Part shown: one piece after another, positions 32,648 to 42,284 of the stretch
Numbering within the stretch: the first letter of the stretch is position 1
Layout of the letters: every line of letters begins with the position of its first letter
Source: Flavobacterium sp. HSC-61S13
GTDB taxonomy: Bacteria > Bacteroidota > Bacteroidia > Flavobacteriales > Flavobacteriaceae
DNA length: 64,000 nt
Direction: 5' to 3'
NCBI RefSeq assembly: GCF_024171535.1
Contig: NZ_JALJZV010000008.1
Span: forward strand, 62,001 to 126,000
Position numbers and translations under genes: made by a program
The notes under the pieces: model-generated
The model's input: the letters and a program-made list of their open reading frames with translations, nothing else
Databases searched by the model: none
Told to the model about the DNA's origin: nothing

Positions 32648-33913
32648 ATGACCTCTAAAAACAAATATTACTCGTCCAAATGGGCAACTATTTTATTCAC
32701 ATCGGCCTTAGTTGGTTTTCTATCCGGTTTTACCGGGTTGATTTTAAAACATTTGACAGAGAATTTCGAAGATCGGTTTTTTCTAAAAACACAAGATAAT
32801 AATTATCTAATCGCCCTTTTTCCAATTTTGGGGTTAAGCGTTATTTTTATACTGCGAAAGTTTTTGTTTAAAAACAAAGAGAACAAGGGGATTCGCGAAG
32901 TACTCGACGCTACTTCTTCGGCTAAAAAATTGCCCTTATATAAAATTCCATCTCATTTTATCAACGGGTTTATAACGGTTATTTTTGGTGGATCAACGGG
33001 AATAGAAGTATCTACTGTGGTCAGTACGGCGGCTATAGGAGGGGTGGTTGCAAGGAAAAGGCATTTTCTTAAAAAGTATAAAAACGAATGGATGGGTGCC
33101 GCGATTGCAGCTGGAATAACGGTGCTTTTTCACAGCCCGTTGGCGGGACTGTTCTTTTCGTATGAAAATATTTTAAAAAGACGCTCCAAAATTATAATTG
33201 CTACGCATTTGATTTCGGTAACCGTAGCATGGGCCATGTTGATAATTGCCGATGAACCCCCTTTGTTTCAGACCCAATTACAGGAATGGAAATATGAGGC
33301 GATTCCGTATTTCCTTATATTATCTCTTGTAGCATCGGTTTATGGGGTGTATTTGACCCGTTCAGTATTGTTGATTAAAACGCGTTTCTTGCTTAAAAAA
33401 CATGCCTACTTAAATGTAGTGTGCTGCGCGGCATTTCTTAGTCTGTTTATTTGGCTTTTCCCAGAATTGTATGGCGACGGTTATCACGCTATTAAAAATC
33501 ATATGAATTTTAGCATTCATACAAACGGATGGATGTTGCTAAACTTGGTGTTATTGCTATTTCTAAAACCAATTATGGCGGCAATTACCCTTAGAGGAGG
33601 TGGAGATGGTGGTGTTTTTGCGCCGAGTATTTTTGCCGGAGCATTTCTCGGTTTATTGATAGCGAATCTAGCCAACACCTTTGCGGGAGCTTCATTGATT
33701 CCAATCAATTTTATGGTTTTGGGGATTGCTTTGGTTCTAAGTGCCAGTCTGCACGCACCATTTACAGCTGTGTTTTTGGTTTGTGGACTGTTTGGAGATT
33801 ATGCTTTGTGGATGCCTTTATTAATCTTAGCACCGCTGACCAAATGGATCTCCTCCAAAATTTATCCCTATACGGTATATAACATCCATTTAAAAACAGC
33901 TGGTGTAAAATAA
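32648..33913 (+). CDS. ClC-family chloride channel/transporter lacking the gating glutamate
   Basis: This 421-residue protein has the ClC fold with many membrane helices. The third signature GxFxP is intact (GGDGGVFAPSIFAGAFLG). The first signature GSGIP reads KGIRE. The second, GREGP, reads GSTGI: residue Thr117 occupies the position of the gating Glu148 of the E. coli antiporter. The internal proton glutamate (Glu203) aligns by eye with Asn174. Loss of both is expected in channels rather than proton-coupled antiporters. This is a by-eye alignment. The gene is single and follows the structured element by about 20 nt. Confidence 0.9.
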   Translation: MTSKNKYYSSKWATILFTSALVGFLSGFTGLILKHLTENFEDRFFLKTQDNNYLIALFPILGLSVIFILRKFLFKNKENKGIREVLDATSSAKKLPLYKIPSHFINGFITVIFGGSTGIEVSTVVSTAAIGGVVARKRHFLKKYKNEWMGAAIAAGITVLFHSPLAGLFFSYENILKRRSKIIIATHLISVTVAWAMLIIADEPPLFQTQLQEWKYEAIPYFLILSLVASVYGVYLTRSVLLIKTRFLLKKHAYLNVVCCAAFLSLFIWLFPELYGDGYHAIKNHMNFSIHTNGWMLLNLVLLLFLKPIMAAITLRGGGDGGVFAPSIFAGAFLGLLIANLANTFAGASLIPINFMVLGIALVLSASLHAPFTAVFLVCGLFGDYALWMPLLILAPLTKWISSKIYPYTVYNIHLKTAGVK

Positions 33914-34092
33914 ATAGTAATTCATTAGCCCAGAATAACCCTATTGTAACTAAGCGAAACCTTTTTTTTAAGTCTGTCTTCGGTACAGAACTTCTAATGA
34001 TCAAAATTTTCAACGATTCTTAATTGAGTCTGAATAGGTTAGTTTTTCTTAACCGAAAGTTGTTATAAAATCGCGATTATGCTCGTTTTATT

Positions 34093-34124
34093 TTGAAAAG
34101 TCATCGTTTTTTGATTTACTTTTG
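34093..34124 (+). promoter_or_regulatory. promoter of the secreted/membrane protein gene at 34137
   Basis: TTG (34093-34095), a 21-nt gap and TACTTTTG (34117-34124) match the Bacteroidota promoter. The TTG that could serve as an upstream start (34122-34124) is part of this -7 element, so translation should begin at the ATG at 34137. Confidence 0.7.
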
Positions 34125-34136
34125 AATAAAAAAGCG

Positions 34137-34739
34137 ATGAAAAACAAAGGACATTTTTTTGGCGTGCTAATTATTGTATTAAGTGTGCTTGCTACATCTT
34201 TCTCGATGATGGCTGTGCCAAAAATTGGGGAAAATAAATTTAGATTTAAGATTTATCAAAACGGAAGAGAGGTTGTTGTAAAGAACCATGCCGTGGAATT
34301 GGAACGAACTACTTTTCAGATAAAATTTTTATTTGACGATCCGATGGGGGTTCTAGTCCATGCTTCTTTTAAAGATCAGGTCTATAAAGAAATTGCTGGA
34401 GGAACGCCATTTTTTGAAATTAAAGGAATGGAAACGGGTATGGCGGAAGAGCTGTATAACCCCTCTGAAAGCGTGATCGTGGAAGACAGTGCGCCGAGTT
34501 ATTGGTTTTTTGACAATACGGAAGAACATCGTTTTGACGATTGTGTTCAAAAAAATGATATATGGGTGTGTACCCGTACTATCGATAATTTTAATTACGT
34601 TTATAAAGACAAATTAGTTTCGGTTTCTAAAGCCAAAACACCCTTGTATTTAGTATTGGTTTCTACGGGCTTTGACGAAGAAACGGACAAACAAAGCGAA
34701 TACCAACGTGATTACGTAAAAATCAGTTGGAAGAAATAA
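34137..34739 (+). CDS. exported protein of unknown function
   Basis: This protein is about 200 residues from the ATG at 34137. It has an N-terminal hydrophobic segment (FFGVLIIVLSVLATSFSMMAV) that is a signal peptide or anchor. The rest is soluble and beta-rich, with two Cys (DDCVQKNDIWVCTRT) that may form a disulfide. No family is recognised. It has its own promoter and sits between the ClC gene and the Kdp locus, without obvious link to either. Confidence 0.65.
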   Translation: MKNKGHFFGVLIIVLSVLATSFSMMAVPKIGENKFRFKIYQNGREVVVKNHAVELERTTFQIKFLFDDPMGVLVHASFKDQVYKEIAGGTPFFEIKGMETGMAEELYNPSESVIVEDSAPSYWFFDNTEEHRFDDCVQKNDIWVCTRTIDNFNYVYKDKLVSVSKAKTPLYLVLVSTGFDEETDKQSEYQRDYVKISWKK

Positions 34740-34817
34740 TTCGCCGAAGTACAATAACTTTGGGTTGTATAACCCCGAAATTCACTAAAGTTTAGCATTC
34801 GATTTTAAACTAAAAAC

Positions 34818-36158
34818 ATGAACTCCATTTTAATTATTGATGACGAGGTAAAACTCCGAAACTTATTGGCACGAATTATCGAATTAGAAGGATTTGAAGT
34901 GATTCAAGCTTCGGATTTAAAGTCGGGATTTAAAAAGTTGGAACAGCAAGCCTTTGACTTGGTGTTGTGCGATGTGAAATTACCCGATGGCAGTGGTGTG
35001 GATTTTACAGCTAAAGTAAAAGAGCATTTTCCGATGTTAGAATTGATTTTAATGACGGCTTATGGAAATATTCCCGATGGCGTACAAGCGATTAAAAATG
35101 GAGCATACGACTACATCACTAAAGGAGAGGATAACAATAAAATTATACCGCTAATCTATAAAGCGTTAGAGAAAGTGCAACTCAATCAGCGCGTTGAAAA
35201 ATTAGAGCGTCGACTGGATCAAAAATATTCCTTTGAAAAAATTGTCGGTAAATCTACCGCTATCGTACAAGCAATACAATTAGCCAGACGCGTGGCAACC
35301 ACGGGAACTACCGTTTTGTTGACTGGAGAAACCGGAACGGGCAAAGAGGTCTTTGCACAGGCTATTCATCAGGAGAGCTCTCGCAAAAAACAGGCATTTG
35401 TAGCCATTAACTGCGCGGCTTTTAGCAAGGATTTATTGGAAAGTGAGATGTTTGGTCATAAAGCAGGCGCTTTTACCAATGCGATTAAAGATCAAAAAGG
35501 TTTGTTTGAAGAGGCACATTTGGGAACTTTCTTTTTAGACGAAATAGGAGAATTGCCTTTAGACTTGCAAGCCAAATTGTTGAGGGTTTTGGAAACGGGC
35601 ACCTTTTTAAAAATTGGAGACTCCAAACCGACTACGGTAGATATTCGAATCATTGCCGCAACCAATCGCGATTTGTCGAAGGAAATAGAACAGGGAACTT
35701 TCAGGGAAGATTTGTATTACCGTTTGTCGGTTTTTCCAATCGAATTGCCAGCCTTGCGCAACCGCACTGCCGATATCCCCGATTTAATCAACCATTTTTT
35801 AACGGTAATGGCTCCGCAGAGCGGAAAAAAGGCTCTAAAGCCATCTAAGGAGGCCTTAGAGGCCTTAAAAACACATTCGTGGCCTGGTAATATCCGTGAA
35901 ATGAAAAACGCCTTAGAGCGCGGTTTAATCATGAGTAATTCTACAGTGTTGGAATTGATGGATCTGCCGATTGAATTTCAGAGAAAAAGCGGTCAACAGT
36001 TTAAAGAAATGACTTCGTTTGAACTGGCATTTGCCGAGAAAAATCACATACAAATGGTGTTGAAATACACCAATGGAAATAAAACAAAAACCGCTGAATT
36101 GCTCGGAATTGCGTTGACTACGCTTTACAGAAAAATAGAAGAATACCATTTGGTGTAA
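34818..36158 (+). CDS. sigma-54-dependent response regulator (NtrC family) at the Kdp locus
   Basis: This 446-residue protein has a receiver domain (DDE start, phosphorylated Asp in LVLCDVKLPDGSG, about residues 5-120), a sigma-54-activating AAA+ domain (Walker A GETGTGKE; LGTFFLDEIGE) and a C-terminal Fis-type helix-turn-helix (LGIALTTLYRKIEEY). The sigma-54 contact loop, usually GAFTGA, reads GAFTNA here. It replaces the OmpR-type KdpE used in proteobacteria. It lies directly upstream of the kdp genes. The partner kinase is probably the histidine kinase at the end of the cluster. I found no clear -24/-12 sigma-54 promoter in the gap before kdp. Confidence 0.93.
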   Translation: MNSILIIDDEVKLRNLLARIIELEGFEVIQASDLKSGFKKLEQQAFDLVLCDVKLPDGSGVDFTAKVKEHFPMLELILMTAYGNIPDGVQAIKNGAYDYITKGEDNNKIIPLIYKALEKVQLNQRVEKLERRLDQKYSFEKIVGKSTAIVQAIQLARRVATTGTTVLLTGETGTGKEVFAQAIHQESSRKKQAFVAINCAAFSKDLLESEMFGHKAGAFTNAIKDQKGLFEEAHLGTFFLDEIGELPLDLQAKLLRVLETGTFLKIGDSKPTTVDIRIIAATNRDLSKEIEQGTFREDLYYRLSVFPIELPALRNRTADIPDLINHFLTVMAPQSGKKALKPSKEALEALKTHSWPGNIREMKNALERGLIMSNSTVLELMDLPIEFQRKSGQQFKEMTSFELAFAEKNHIQMVLKYTNGNKTKTAELLGIALTTLYRKIEEYHLV

Positions 36159-36180
36159 AATACCCTATCATAACGCTATT

Positions 36181-36209
36181 AAAAACCCTTTCAAAATGAA
36201 AGGGTTTTT
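36181..36209 (+). terminator. terminator of the sigma-54 regulator gene
   Basis: A perfect 13-bp stem (AAAAACCCTTTCA with TGAAAGGGTTTTT) has a 3-nt loop and a U-run. It separates the regulator from the kdp transcript. Confidence 0.93.
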
Positions 36210-36330
36210 TGTTTTAGAGCATTCTGGTATTTTAATCAACAGTTGGATTATCAGTCGATTGTATGTGTATTTGTTTTAATGGTATGGGAATTGGCTATAT
36301 GCTTCCTATCAAACTTAAAAAACAAGGAAC

Positions 36331-36507
36331 ATGCACAACCTACTTACGGTACCGCTCACCGTTTTTTCATCAAACTTGATGATACAAAAGAAATCGGATC
36401 ACGACAACCTCTTATGGTCGACAATTAAAATTTTAGTACCGCTTAAGGACCATTTGATCCAAAGTGGTGATTTTAATAACAGTTTAAAAACAGGTAACCG
36501 ATGGTAG
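36331..36507 (+). CDS. 58-residue ORF upstream of kdpF, overlapping the next ORF
   Basis: An ATG at 36331 opens 58 codons ending in TAG at 36505-36507. The stop overlaps the start of the next small gene by 7 nt (ATGGTAG: ATG of the next, TAG of this one), an arrangement typical of translational coupling. The product is hydrophilic with hydrophobic patches (LLTVPLTVFSSNLM and LLWSTIKILVPLK), and no family is recognised. It lies after the sigma-54 gene's terminator and before the kdp genes, so it is probably the first gene of the kdp transcript. It may be a real small protein, a leader peptide or a chance frame. Confidence 0.5.
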   Translation: MHNLLTVPLTVFSSNLMIQKKSDHDNLLWSTIKILVPLKDHLIQSGDFNNSLKTGNRW

Positions 36508-36584
36508 CCCTTTTGTTATTCGTTATAGGACTGCTTGGTTTTGTACTGTGTTACAAAGCCATTGAATATTTTGATACCCTTTAA
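36501..36584 (+). CDS. 27-residue single-pass membrane peptide upstream of kdpF
   Basis: The 27-residue product has one hydrophobic helix (VALLLFVIGLLGFVLCY) and a short charged end (KAIEYFDTL). Size and pattern resemble KdpF but the ending differs from the usual NPEKF-like tail. It overlaps the 58-residue ORF and ends 18 nt before kdpF. It is a candidate second small subunit or accessory peptide of the KdpFABC complex. Confidence 0.6.
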   Translation: MVALLLFVIGLLGFVLCYKAIEYFDTL

Positions 36585-36602
36585 ATCTTAAACCTTTTTA
36601 CT

Positions 36603-36680
36603 ATGATTTTTCTACTGTTGTTGGCTGTGGCCGTCTTTGGATATATGTGTTATGTATTGATCAATCCAGAGAAATTTTAA
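36603..36680 (+). CDS. kdpF: KdpF, small subunit of the potassium-transporting ATPase
   Basis: This 25-residue peptide is a single membrane helix (MIFLLLLAVAVFGYMCYVLI) followed by NPEKF, matching the usual KdpF ending (in E. coli NAEAF). KdpF stabilises the KdpABC complex in the inner membrane. It is positioned directly before kdpA, as in other genomes. It was found by reading the sequence because it is very short. Confidence 0.88.
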   Translation: MIFLLLLAVAVFGYMCYVLINPEKF

Positions 36681-36753
36681 TAAACTATTTTTTTATAAAT
36701 AACTTTTATATAGCAATTTATGTGTTGTTATATAAATACTTAATACAATTAAA

Positions 36754-38445
36754 ATGAATACAGAAATACTAGGAGTTATTGCGATGTTTGTGTTGGCGAT
36801 CGCAATAGCAATTCCGCTGGGTAAATATATAGCGAAGGTGTATGCAGGTGAGCGTACATTTTTGGATATGCTGTTTAATCCGATAGAAATACGTTTATAC
36901 AAAATCAGTTGCATAGACGAAACAGCGCCGATGAATTGGAAGCAACATCTTCAGGCCTTATTAACTATTAATCTCGTGTGGTTTGTGATGGTATTTGTGT
37001 TGCTGATGACCCAGCAGTACTTACCGTTAAATCCAGATAATAACCCCAATATGTCTGCGGACCTTGCTTTTAATACGGTCATTTCTTTTGTAGTTAATTG
37101 CAATTTACAGCATTATTCCGGTGAGACCGGAGTGAGTTATCTCTCTCAAATGGTATTGATGTTTTTGCAATTTGTCAGTGCGGCAAGTGGTATGGCGGCG
37201 GCTGTAGTGGTTTTTGAGGCTTTTAAACATAAAACAGCACAACATCTGGGCAATTTTTATGTGTTTTTTGTCAAATCGATTACTCGTATCTTATTACCGC
37301 TAAGCGTGCTTGTAGCGCTTATTTTGGTTTTTAACGGGACACCGATGACCTTTGAAGGTAAAGATACAATGAGTGCTATGGAAGGACAAAACGTAGAAGT
37401 TTCTCGTGGACCGGTGGCGGCTTTTGTAGCGATAAAACACTTGGGGACCAACGGGGGTGGTTTTTTTGGAACCAATGGTGCCCATCCTTTTGAAAATCCC
37501 AATTACACGACCAATATGGTCGAAATGATTGCGCAATTAATCATTCCTTTTGCGATGATTTTTGCCTTTGGTATATACATCAACAGAAAACGTTTCTCCT
37601 ATATGATTTTTGGAGTTATGACAGTCGGGTTTTTATGTCTGGTAATTCCAAATGTTGTGATGGAAAGTGCTGGTAATCCTGCAATTGAGCGTATGGGAAT
37701 CAATATGGATGCCGGAGCAATGGAAGGTAAGGAAAGCCGTATTGGAGCGGCGGCTTCGGGCTTTTGGAGTATTGCCACTACGGTGATTTCTACGGGATCG
37801 GTCAATTCGATGCACGATAGTTCGATGCCGCTTTCGGGTATGAATGAATTGTTAGCCATGATGATCAACAGTTTTTATGGTGGTGTCGGAGTCGGTATTT
37901 TAAACTTTTTCATATTTGTGATATTAGCGGTGTTTATCAGCGGGTTAATGGTTGGACGTACACCTGAATTTTTTGGAAAGAAAATCGAAGCTCGAGAGAT
38001 TAAAATAGCACTGATAATCGCCTTGGTTCATCCATTTTTAATTTTAGTGGGAACCGCCTTAGCCGTTTCTATGCCTGGATTGACCGAGAGTACTTTAAAC
38101 AATCCTTCTTTCCACGGTTTTTCAGAAATACTTTATGAATATACCTCGGCTTCTGCTAATAACGGAAGTGGCTTTGAAGGTTTGGGAGACAATACACCGT
38201 GGTGGAATATCAGTACGGGTATCGTGCTGCTATTAGCGCGATTTATACCGATTATTGGACCGGTGGCTATTGCGGGTTTATTGGCACAAAAGGCTTATAT
38301 ACCCGAAGGTTCTGGTACTTTAAAAACCGACACAGCGACTTTTGGGGTTTTGATATTGACCATTATTTTGATCATTGCCGCTTTGGCCTTTTTTCCGGCA
38401 TTAACCCTTGGACCTATCGCGGAATATTTTACACTACATCAATAA
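36754..38445 (+). CDS. kdpA: KdpA, potassium-channel-like subunit of the Kdp ATPase
   Basis: This 563-residue membrane protein has normal length. It shows the four pore-loop repeats of KdpA with glycine-rich filter segments, for example NCNLQHYSGETGVSYLSQM, GTNGGGFFGTNGAHPFENP and SANNGSGFEG. It binds and takes up K+ and is energised by KdpB. It is the first large gene of kdpFABC. The 73-nt gap after kdpF and the following 95-nt gap before kdpB leave the operon intact. Confidence 0.97.
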   Translation: MNTEILGVIAMFVLAIAIAIPLGKYIAKVYAGERTFLDMLFNPIEIRLYKISCIDETAPMNWKQHLQALLTINLVWFVMVFVLLMTQQYLPLNPDNNPNMSADLAFNTVISFVVNCNLQHYSGETGVSYLSQMVLMFLQFVSAASGMAAAVVVFEAFKHKTAQHLGNFYVFFVKSITRILLPLSVLVALILVFNGTPMTFEGKDTMSAMEGQNVEVSRGPVAAFVAIKHLGTNGGGFFGTNGAHPFENPNYTTNMVEMIAQLIIPFAMIFAFGIYINRKRFSYMIFGVMTVGFLCLVIPNVVMESAGNPAIERMGINMDAGAMEGKESRIGAAASGFWSIATTVISTGSVNSMHDSSMPLSGMNELLAMMINSFYGGVGVGILNFFIFVILAVFISGLMVGRTPEFFGKKIEAREIKIALIIALVHPFLILVGTALAVSMPGLTESTLNNPSFHGFSEILYEYTSASANNGSGFEGLGDNTPWWNISTGIVLLLARFIPIIGPVAIAGLLAQKAYIPEGSGTLKTDTATFGVLILTIILIIAALAFFPALTLGPIAEYFTLHQ

Positions 38446-38540
38446 GCTGTTGGAGTGATCGCAATCCATATCGGGTTTAAATCAGAATTCGAATTATTCA
38501 TTGCGATTAGCGCTAAGCTTTATTTTAAAAATAATTATAT

Positions 38541-40553
38541 ATGAACACAAATAACACGACTCTTTTTGATAAAAGAGTACTCTCTGATGCTGTCAAACAA
38601 TCGTTTGTAAAATTAGATCCAAGAACGTTATACAAAAATCCTGTCATGTTTACGGTGGAAATAGGTGCTTTTGTACTGTTTTTAGTCTGTATTTGGATTT
38701 TAATGGGTGAGAAAGATCAGGGTAGTTTTGGATACAACCTGACGGTTTTTATTTTGCTTTTATTCACTCTACTGTTCGCCAATTTTGCCGAAGCTATTGC
38801 TGAAGCGCGTGGCAAGGCACAGGCCGATAGTTTGCGTAAAACCCGTGAAGAAACCCCTGCGACCCTGGAAGATGGAAGTGTAGTTTCGTCAGCATCTCTA
38901 GTCAAAGGCAGTGTATTTATCTGTAAGGCAGGTGATATTATTCCCGCAGATGGTGAGATTATAGAAGGATTAGCGACTATAGATGAAAGTGCTATTACCG
39001 GTGAGAGTGCCCCGGTTATTCGGGAATCAGGCGGTGATAAAAGTTCGGTTACCGGCGGCACTAAAGTACTGTCCGACCAGATTAAAGTAGTGGTAACTAC
39101 GCAACCGGGCGACAGTTTTTTGGATAAAATGATCGCTTTGGTAGAAGGTGCTAGCAGACAAAAAACACCCAATGAAATTGCGCTGACGATACTGTTAGCT
39201 GGTTTTACGATGATTTTTATTATTGTTACGGTGACTTTAAAACCCTTTGCGGATTATGCGGGTGTTTCGATTACTATAGCCGCCTTTATTTCACTATTTG
39301 TATGTTTGATTCCAACGACTATAGGAGGTTTATTGTCTGCAATTGGAATAGCGGGTATGGATAGAGCCTTGCGTGCTAATGTGATTACCAAAAGTGGGAG
39401 AGCAGTGGAAGTAGCAGGTGATATTGACGTTTTACTATTGGATAAAACGGGAACCATCACGATTGGAAATCGAAAGGCGACTGAATTTTATACGGCTGAA
39501 GGCGTTGAACCGCAGCACTTTCAGAAATCGGTGGTCTTGAGTTCGATGAGTGATGAAACTCCAGAGGGGAAATCCATTATAGAATTAGCGGGTAAAGACC
39601 CGAAGTGCTACGGGATTAGCAATCCTATTTTTATTCCTTTTACCGCTGAAACACGGAGTTCTGGAATTGATTTTGATGGGCTGCGCATCCGCAAAGGTGC
39701 CGCTGATGCTATTCGAAAACTGTGTGAGGAAAAAGGTAATAGCTATCCAATGGAAATTCAGGAGATCGTCGAGAGAATCGCCAATAATGGAGGAACACCA
39801 CTGGTGGTTTCGGAAAACGAAAAAATCATCGGCGTGGTAGAATTGCAGGATATCGTGAAACCGGGCATTCAGGAGCGTTTTGAGCGACTGAGAATGATGG
39901 GTATTAAAACGGTTATGGTTACGGGAGATAATCCTTTAACGGCGCGCTTTATAGCTGAAAAAGCAGGGGTAGACGATTATATCGCGGAAGCCAAACCCGA
40001 AGATAAGATGAACTATATCAAAAAGGAACAAAGCGAAGGTCGACTAGTTGCGATGATGGGTGATGGTACCAATGACGCACCGGCTTTGGCTCAGGCCAAT
40101 GTTGGGGTAGCGATGAACAGCGGGACTCAAGCAGCTAAAGAAGCGGGTAATATGGTCGACTTGGATAACGATCCGACCAAACTGATCGAAATCGTTGAGA
40201 TTGGTAAACAGTTGCTAATGACCCGTGGTACCTTGACTACCTTCAGTATTGCCAACGATGTTGCCAAGTATTTCGCACTGATTCCAGCACTTTTTATCAC
40301 GGCCATACCCGCATTAAGCAGTTTGAATATCATGCAACTGCACAGTCCGGAAAGCGCGATACTATCGGCGGTCATATTCAATGCCATCATCATCCCGATT
40401 TTAATTCCATTAGCGCTAAAAGGCGTTGCGTATAAACCAATTGGTGCCAGTGCTTTATTGAGACGGAATTTATTGATTTACGGTCTGGGCGGTATCTTGG
40501 TTCCCTTCGTCGGTATCAAGCTAATCGATTTGTTTGTTGCACTGTTTGTTTAG
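38541..40553 (+). CDS. kdpB: KdpB, catalytic P-type ATPase subunit
   Basis: This 670-residue P-type ATPase has the phosphorylated aspartate Asp301 in DKTGT, the dephosphorylation loop TGES (residues 153-156), and the hinge MVTGDNP and [14 protein letters not shown] motifs. Membrane helices flank these domains as expected for KdpB (class IA). It hydrolyses ATP to drive K+ uptake through KdpA. Length and motifs are complete, so the pump should be functional. Confidence 0.97.
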   Translation: MNTNNTTLFDKRVLSDAVKQSFVKLDPRTLYKNPVMFTVEIGAFVLFLVCIWILMGEKDQGSFGYNLTVFILLLFTLLFANFAEAIAEARGKAQADSLRKTREETPATLEDGSVVSSASLVKGSVFICKAGDIIPADGEIIEGLATIDESAITGESAPVIRESGGDKSSVTGGTKVLSDQIKVVVTTQPGDSFLDKMIALVEGASRQKTPNEIALTILLAGFTMIFIIVTVTLKPFADYAGVSITIAAFISLFVCLIPTTIGGLLSAIGIAGMDRALRANVITKSGRAVEVAGDIDVLLLDKTGTITIGNRKATEFYTAEGVEPQHFQKSVVLSSMSDETPEGKSIIELAGKDPKCYGISNPIFIPFTAETRSSGIDFDGLRIRKGAADAIRKLCEEKGNSYPMEIQEIVERIANNGGTPLVVSENEKIIGVVELQDIVKPGIQERFERLRMMGIKTVMVTGDNPLTARFIAEKAGVDDYIAEAKPEDKMNYIKKEQSEGRLVAMMGDGTNDAPALAQANVGVAMNSGTQAAKEAGNMVDLDNDPTKLIEIVEIGKQLLMTRGTLTTFSIANDVAKYFALIPALFITAIPALSSLNIMQLHSPESAILSAVIFNAIIIPILIPLALKGVAYKPIGASALLRRNLLIYGLGGILVPFVGIKLIDLFVALFV

Positions 40554-40626
40554 TTTTAGTATTAAATTTAAACTTTAAGTAATGTGTTTTAATAATTTAT
40601 AAAACAGCAATTAAAATATAAAAAAA

Positions 40627-41187
40627 ATGAAAAAAAATATACTTTCTGCCATATTGCTTACAGGCGGAACCATGTTGTTATTAGTTGTGGTATATCCACT
40701 AATCGTCTGGGGTTTTGCACAGTTTTCACCGAACTCCGGTAAGGGCGAATTGGTGAGACACAACGGCAAGGCCTATTATGTAAACATCGGACAGGACTTT
40801 GTTTCCGATAAGTATTTTTCATCGCGACCCTCAGCTGTAGACTATAATGCTGCGGGTTCTGGTGCCAGTAATAAAGCCGTTACGAATCCCGAATATTTAG
40901 CGGAGGTATCACAGCGTATCGACGAATTTATGACCAAGAACCCAACGGTTAAAAAAGAAGATATTCCCGTTGATTTAGTTACGGCAAGCGGTAGCGGGTT
41001 GGATCCTAACTATTCCGTACAAGCAGCTGTGGTTCAAGTGGCTCGAATTGCCGCAAGTAGAAATCTTTCGGAGAGTGTGATTACGCAATTAATTCACAAC
41101 CAAATCGAAAGTCCCTTACTGGGGATTTTTGGCCCAGAGAAAGTTAATGTATTGCGTTTGAATATTGCCTTAGACCAAATCAAATAA
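40627..41187 (+). CDS. kdpC: KdpC, accessory subunit of the Kdp ATPase
   Basis: This 186-residue protein has one N-terminal membrane helix (ILSAILLTGGTMLLLVVVYPL) and a periplasmic domain with the family features GQDFVSDKYFSSRPSAVDYN, DLVTASGSGLDP and a helical end with QLIHNQIESPLLGIFG. KdpC raises ATP affinity of KdpB. It overlaps no neighbour; the porin gene begins 5 nt after its stop codon. Confidence 0.96.
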   Translation: MKKNILSAILLTGGTMLLLVVVYPLIVWGFAQFSPNSGKGELVRHNGKAYYVNIGQDFVSDKYFSSRPSAVDYNAAGSGASNKAVTNPEYLAEVSQRIDEFMTKNPTVKKEDIPVDLVTASGSGLDPNYSVQAAVVQVARIAASRNLSESVITQLIHNQIESPLLGIFGPEKVNVLRLNIALDQIK

Positions 41188-41192
41188 CAAGT

Positions 41193-42275
41193 ATGAAAAA
41201 CTTATTTAGTACAGTGCTACTCCTCGGTGGAGTAGCTATTGCTGTGGCACAACACGATACGATATCCAAACCGGCATTGACTATTGACGGTTATGCCGAA
41301 TTGTATTATAGTTATAGCTTTAATCAGCCCAAGAACAACCAACTACCCGGGTATTTGTATTCGTTTAATCGACATAATGAGGTTAGTCTTAATTTCGGAA
41401 TGATCCGAGCGACTTATGAAAAAAATCGAGTTCGAGGAAAAATAGCTTTGATGGCCGGCAGTTATGTCACGTCTAACTTAGTGGCAGAACCCGATGGATT
41501 AAAAAATATCTATGAGGCCAATGTGGGATTAAAACTATCAGAAACCAAGAATTTGTGGTTGGATGCGGGTATTTTTAGTTCACATATCGGTTATGAAAGT
41601 GCTATCGGAGCGGATGTTTGGACGTTGACTCGAAGTATACCAGCTGAAAACTCGCCTTATTTTTCGTCGGGAGTTAAGATTTCCTACAAATCACCGAATC
41701 AAAAGTGGTTTTTAAGCGGTTTAGTCTTAAATGGATGGCAACGTATGCAACGCGTCGATGGCAATCGTACGTTGGCTTTTGGACATCAATTGACCTATCA
41801 ACCCAATGAAAAATTCTTGATTAACAGCAGTTCCTTTATCGGTAGTGATACACCCGATAGCTTGAGACAAATGCGGTATTTTCACGATTTGTATGCCGAA
41901 ATAAAGCTTAGTCCTAAAATGCGGATGATTGCGGGATTTGACATCGGTGTTCAACAGCAGTACAAACACAGTAAATCGTATAATGTATGGTACAGCCCGA
42001 GTTTAATCGGGAAATATACCTTTAACGACAAATGGAGTATTAGCGCTCGCGCAGAATACTATGCAGATAAAAAGCAAGTCATCCTAGTAACAGATACTGA
42101 AAACGGATTTCAAACTTGGGGATACTCGGCCAATTTGGATTATAGGATAACAAATGAAGTATTGTGGCGCATTGAACTGCGTAATTTTGACAGTAAAGAC
42201 GCTATTTTTACTAGAAACGAACGTGCTGTGTCGAGCAATGCGTTTGCGAGTACCAGTTTGTCCATAAAATTTTAA
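41193..42275 (+). CDS. outer-membrane porin (bbp2-type beta-barrel) of the kdp operon
   Basis: This 360-residue protein has a signal peptide (ends about AVAQ) and a series of alternating strands typical of the putative beta-barrel porin-2 family (OmpL-like, PF07642), ending with a C-terminal aromatic residue (IKF). It starts 5 nt after kdpC and 9 nt before the KdpD-like gene, so it is part of the operon. A plausible role is outer-membrane passage of K+ or other small solutes. That role is inferred from position. Confidence 0.88.
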   Translation: MKNLFSTVLLLGGVAIAVAQHDTISKPALTIDGYAELYYSYSFNQPKNNQLPGYLYSFNRHNEVSLNFGMIRATYEKNRVRGKIALMAGSYVTSNLVAEPDGLKNIYEANVGLKLSETKNLWLDAGIFSSHIGYESAIGADVWTLTRSIPAENSPYFSSGVKISYKSPNQKWFLSGLVLNGWQRMQRVDGNRTLAFGHQLTYQPNEKFLINSSSFIGSDTPDSLRQMRYFHDLYAEIKLSPKMRMIAGFDIGVQQQYKHSKSYNVWYSPSLIGKYTFNDKWSISARAEYYADKKQVILVTDTENGFQTWGYSANLDYRITNEVLWRIELRNFDSKDAIFTRNERAVSSNAFASTSLSIKF

Positions 42276-42284
42276 AACAACACT

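Noticed and set aside
36243..36428. 61-codon frame from a TTG before kdpF
   Set aside because: No ATG start, overlaps the 58-residue ORF in another frame, and lacks family resemblance. The 58-residue ORF with start-stop overlap is the better candidate.
36159..36753. Sigma-54 promoter before the kdp genes
   Set aside because: I looked for GG-N10-GC with TGG/TTGC context; the closest match (TTGGCTATATGC near 36290) has the wrong spacing.
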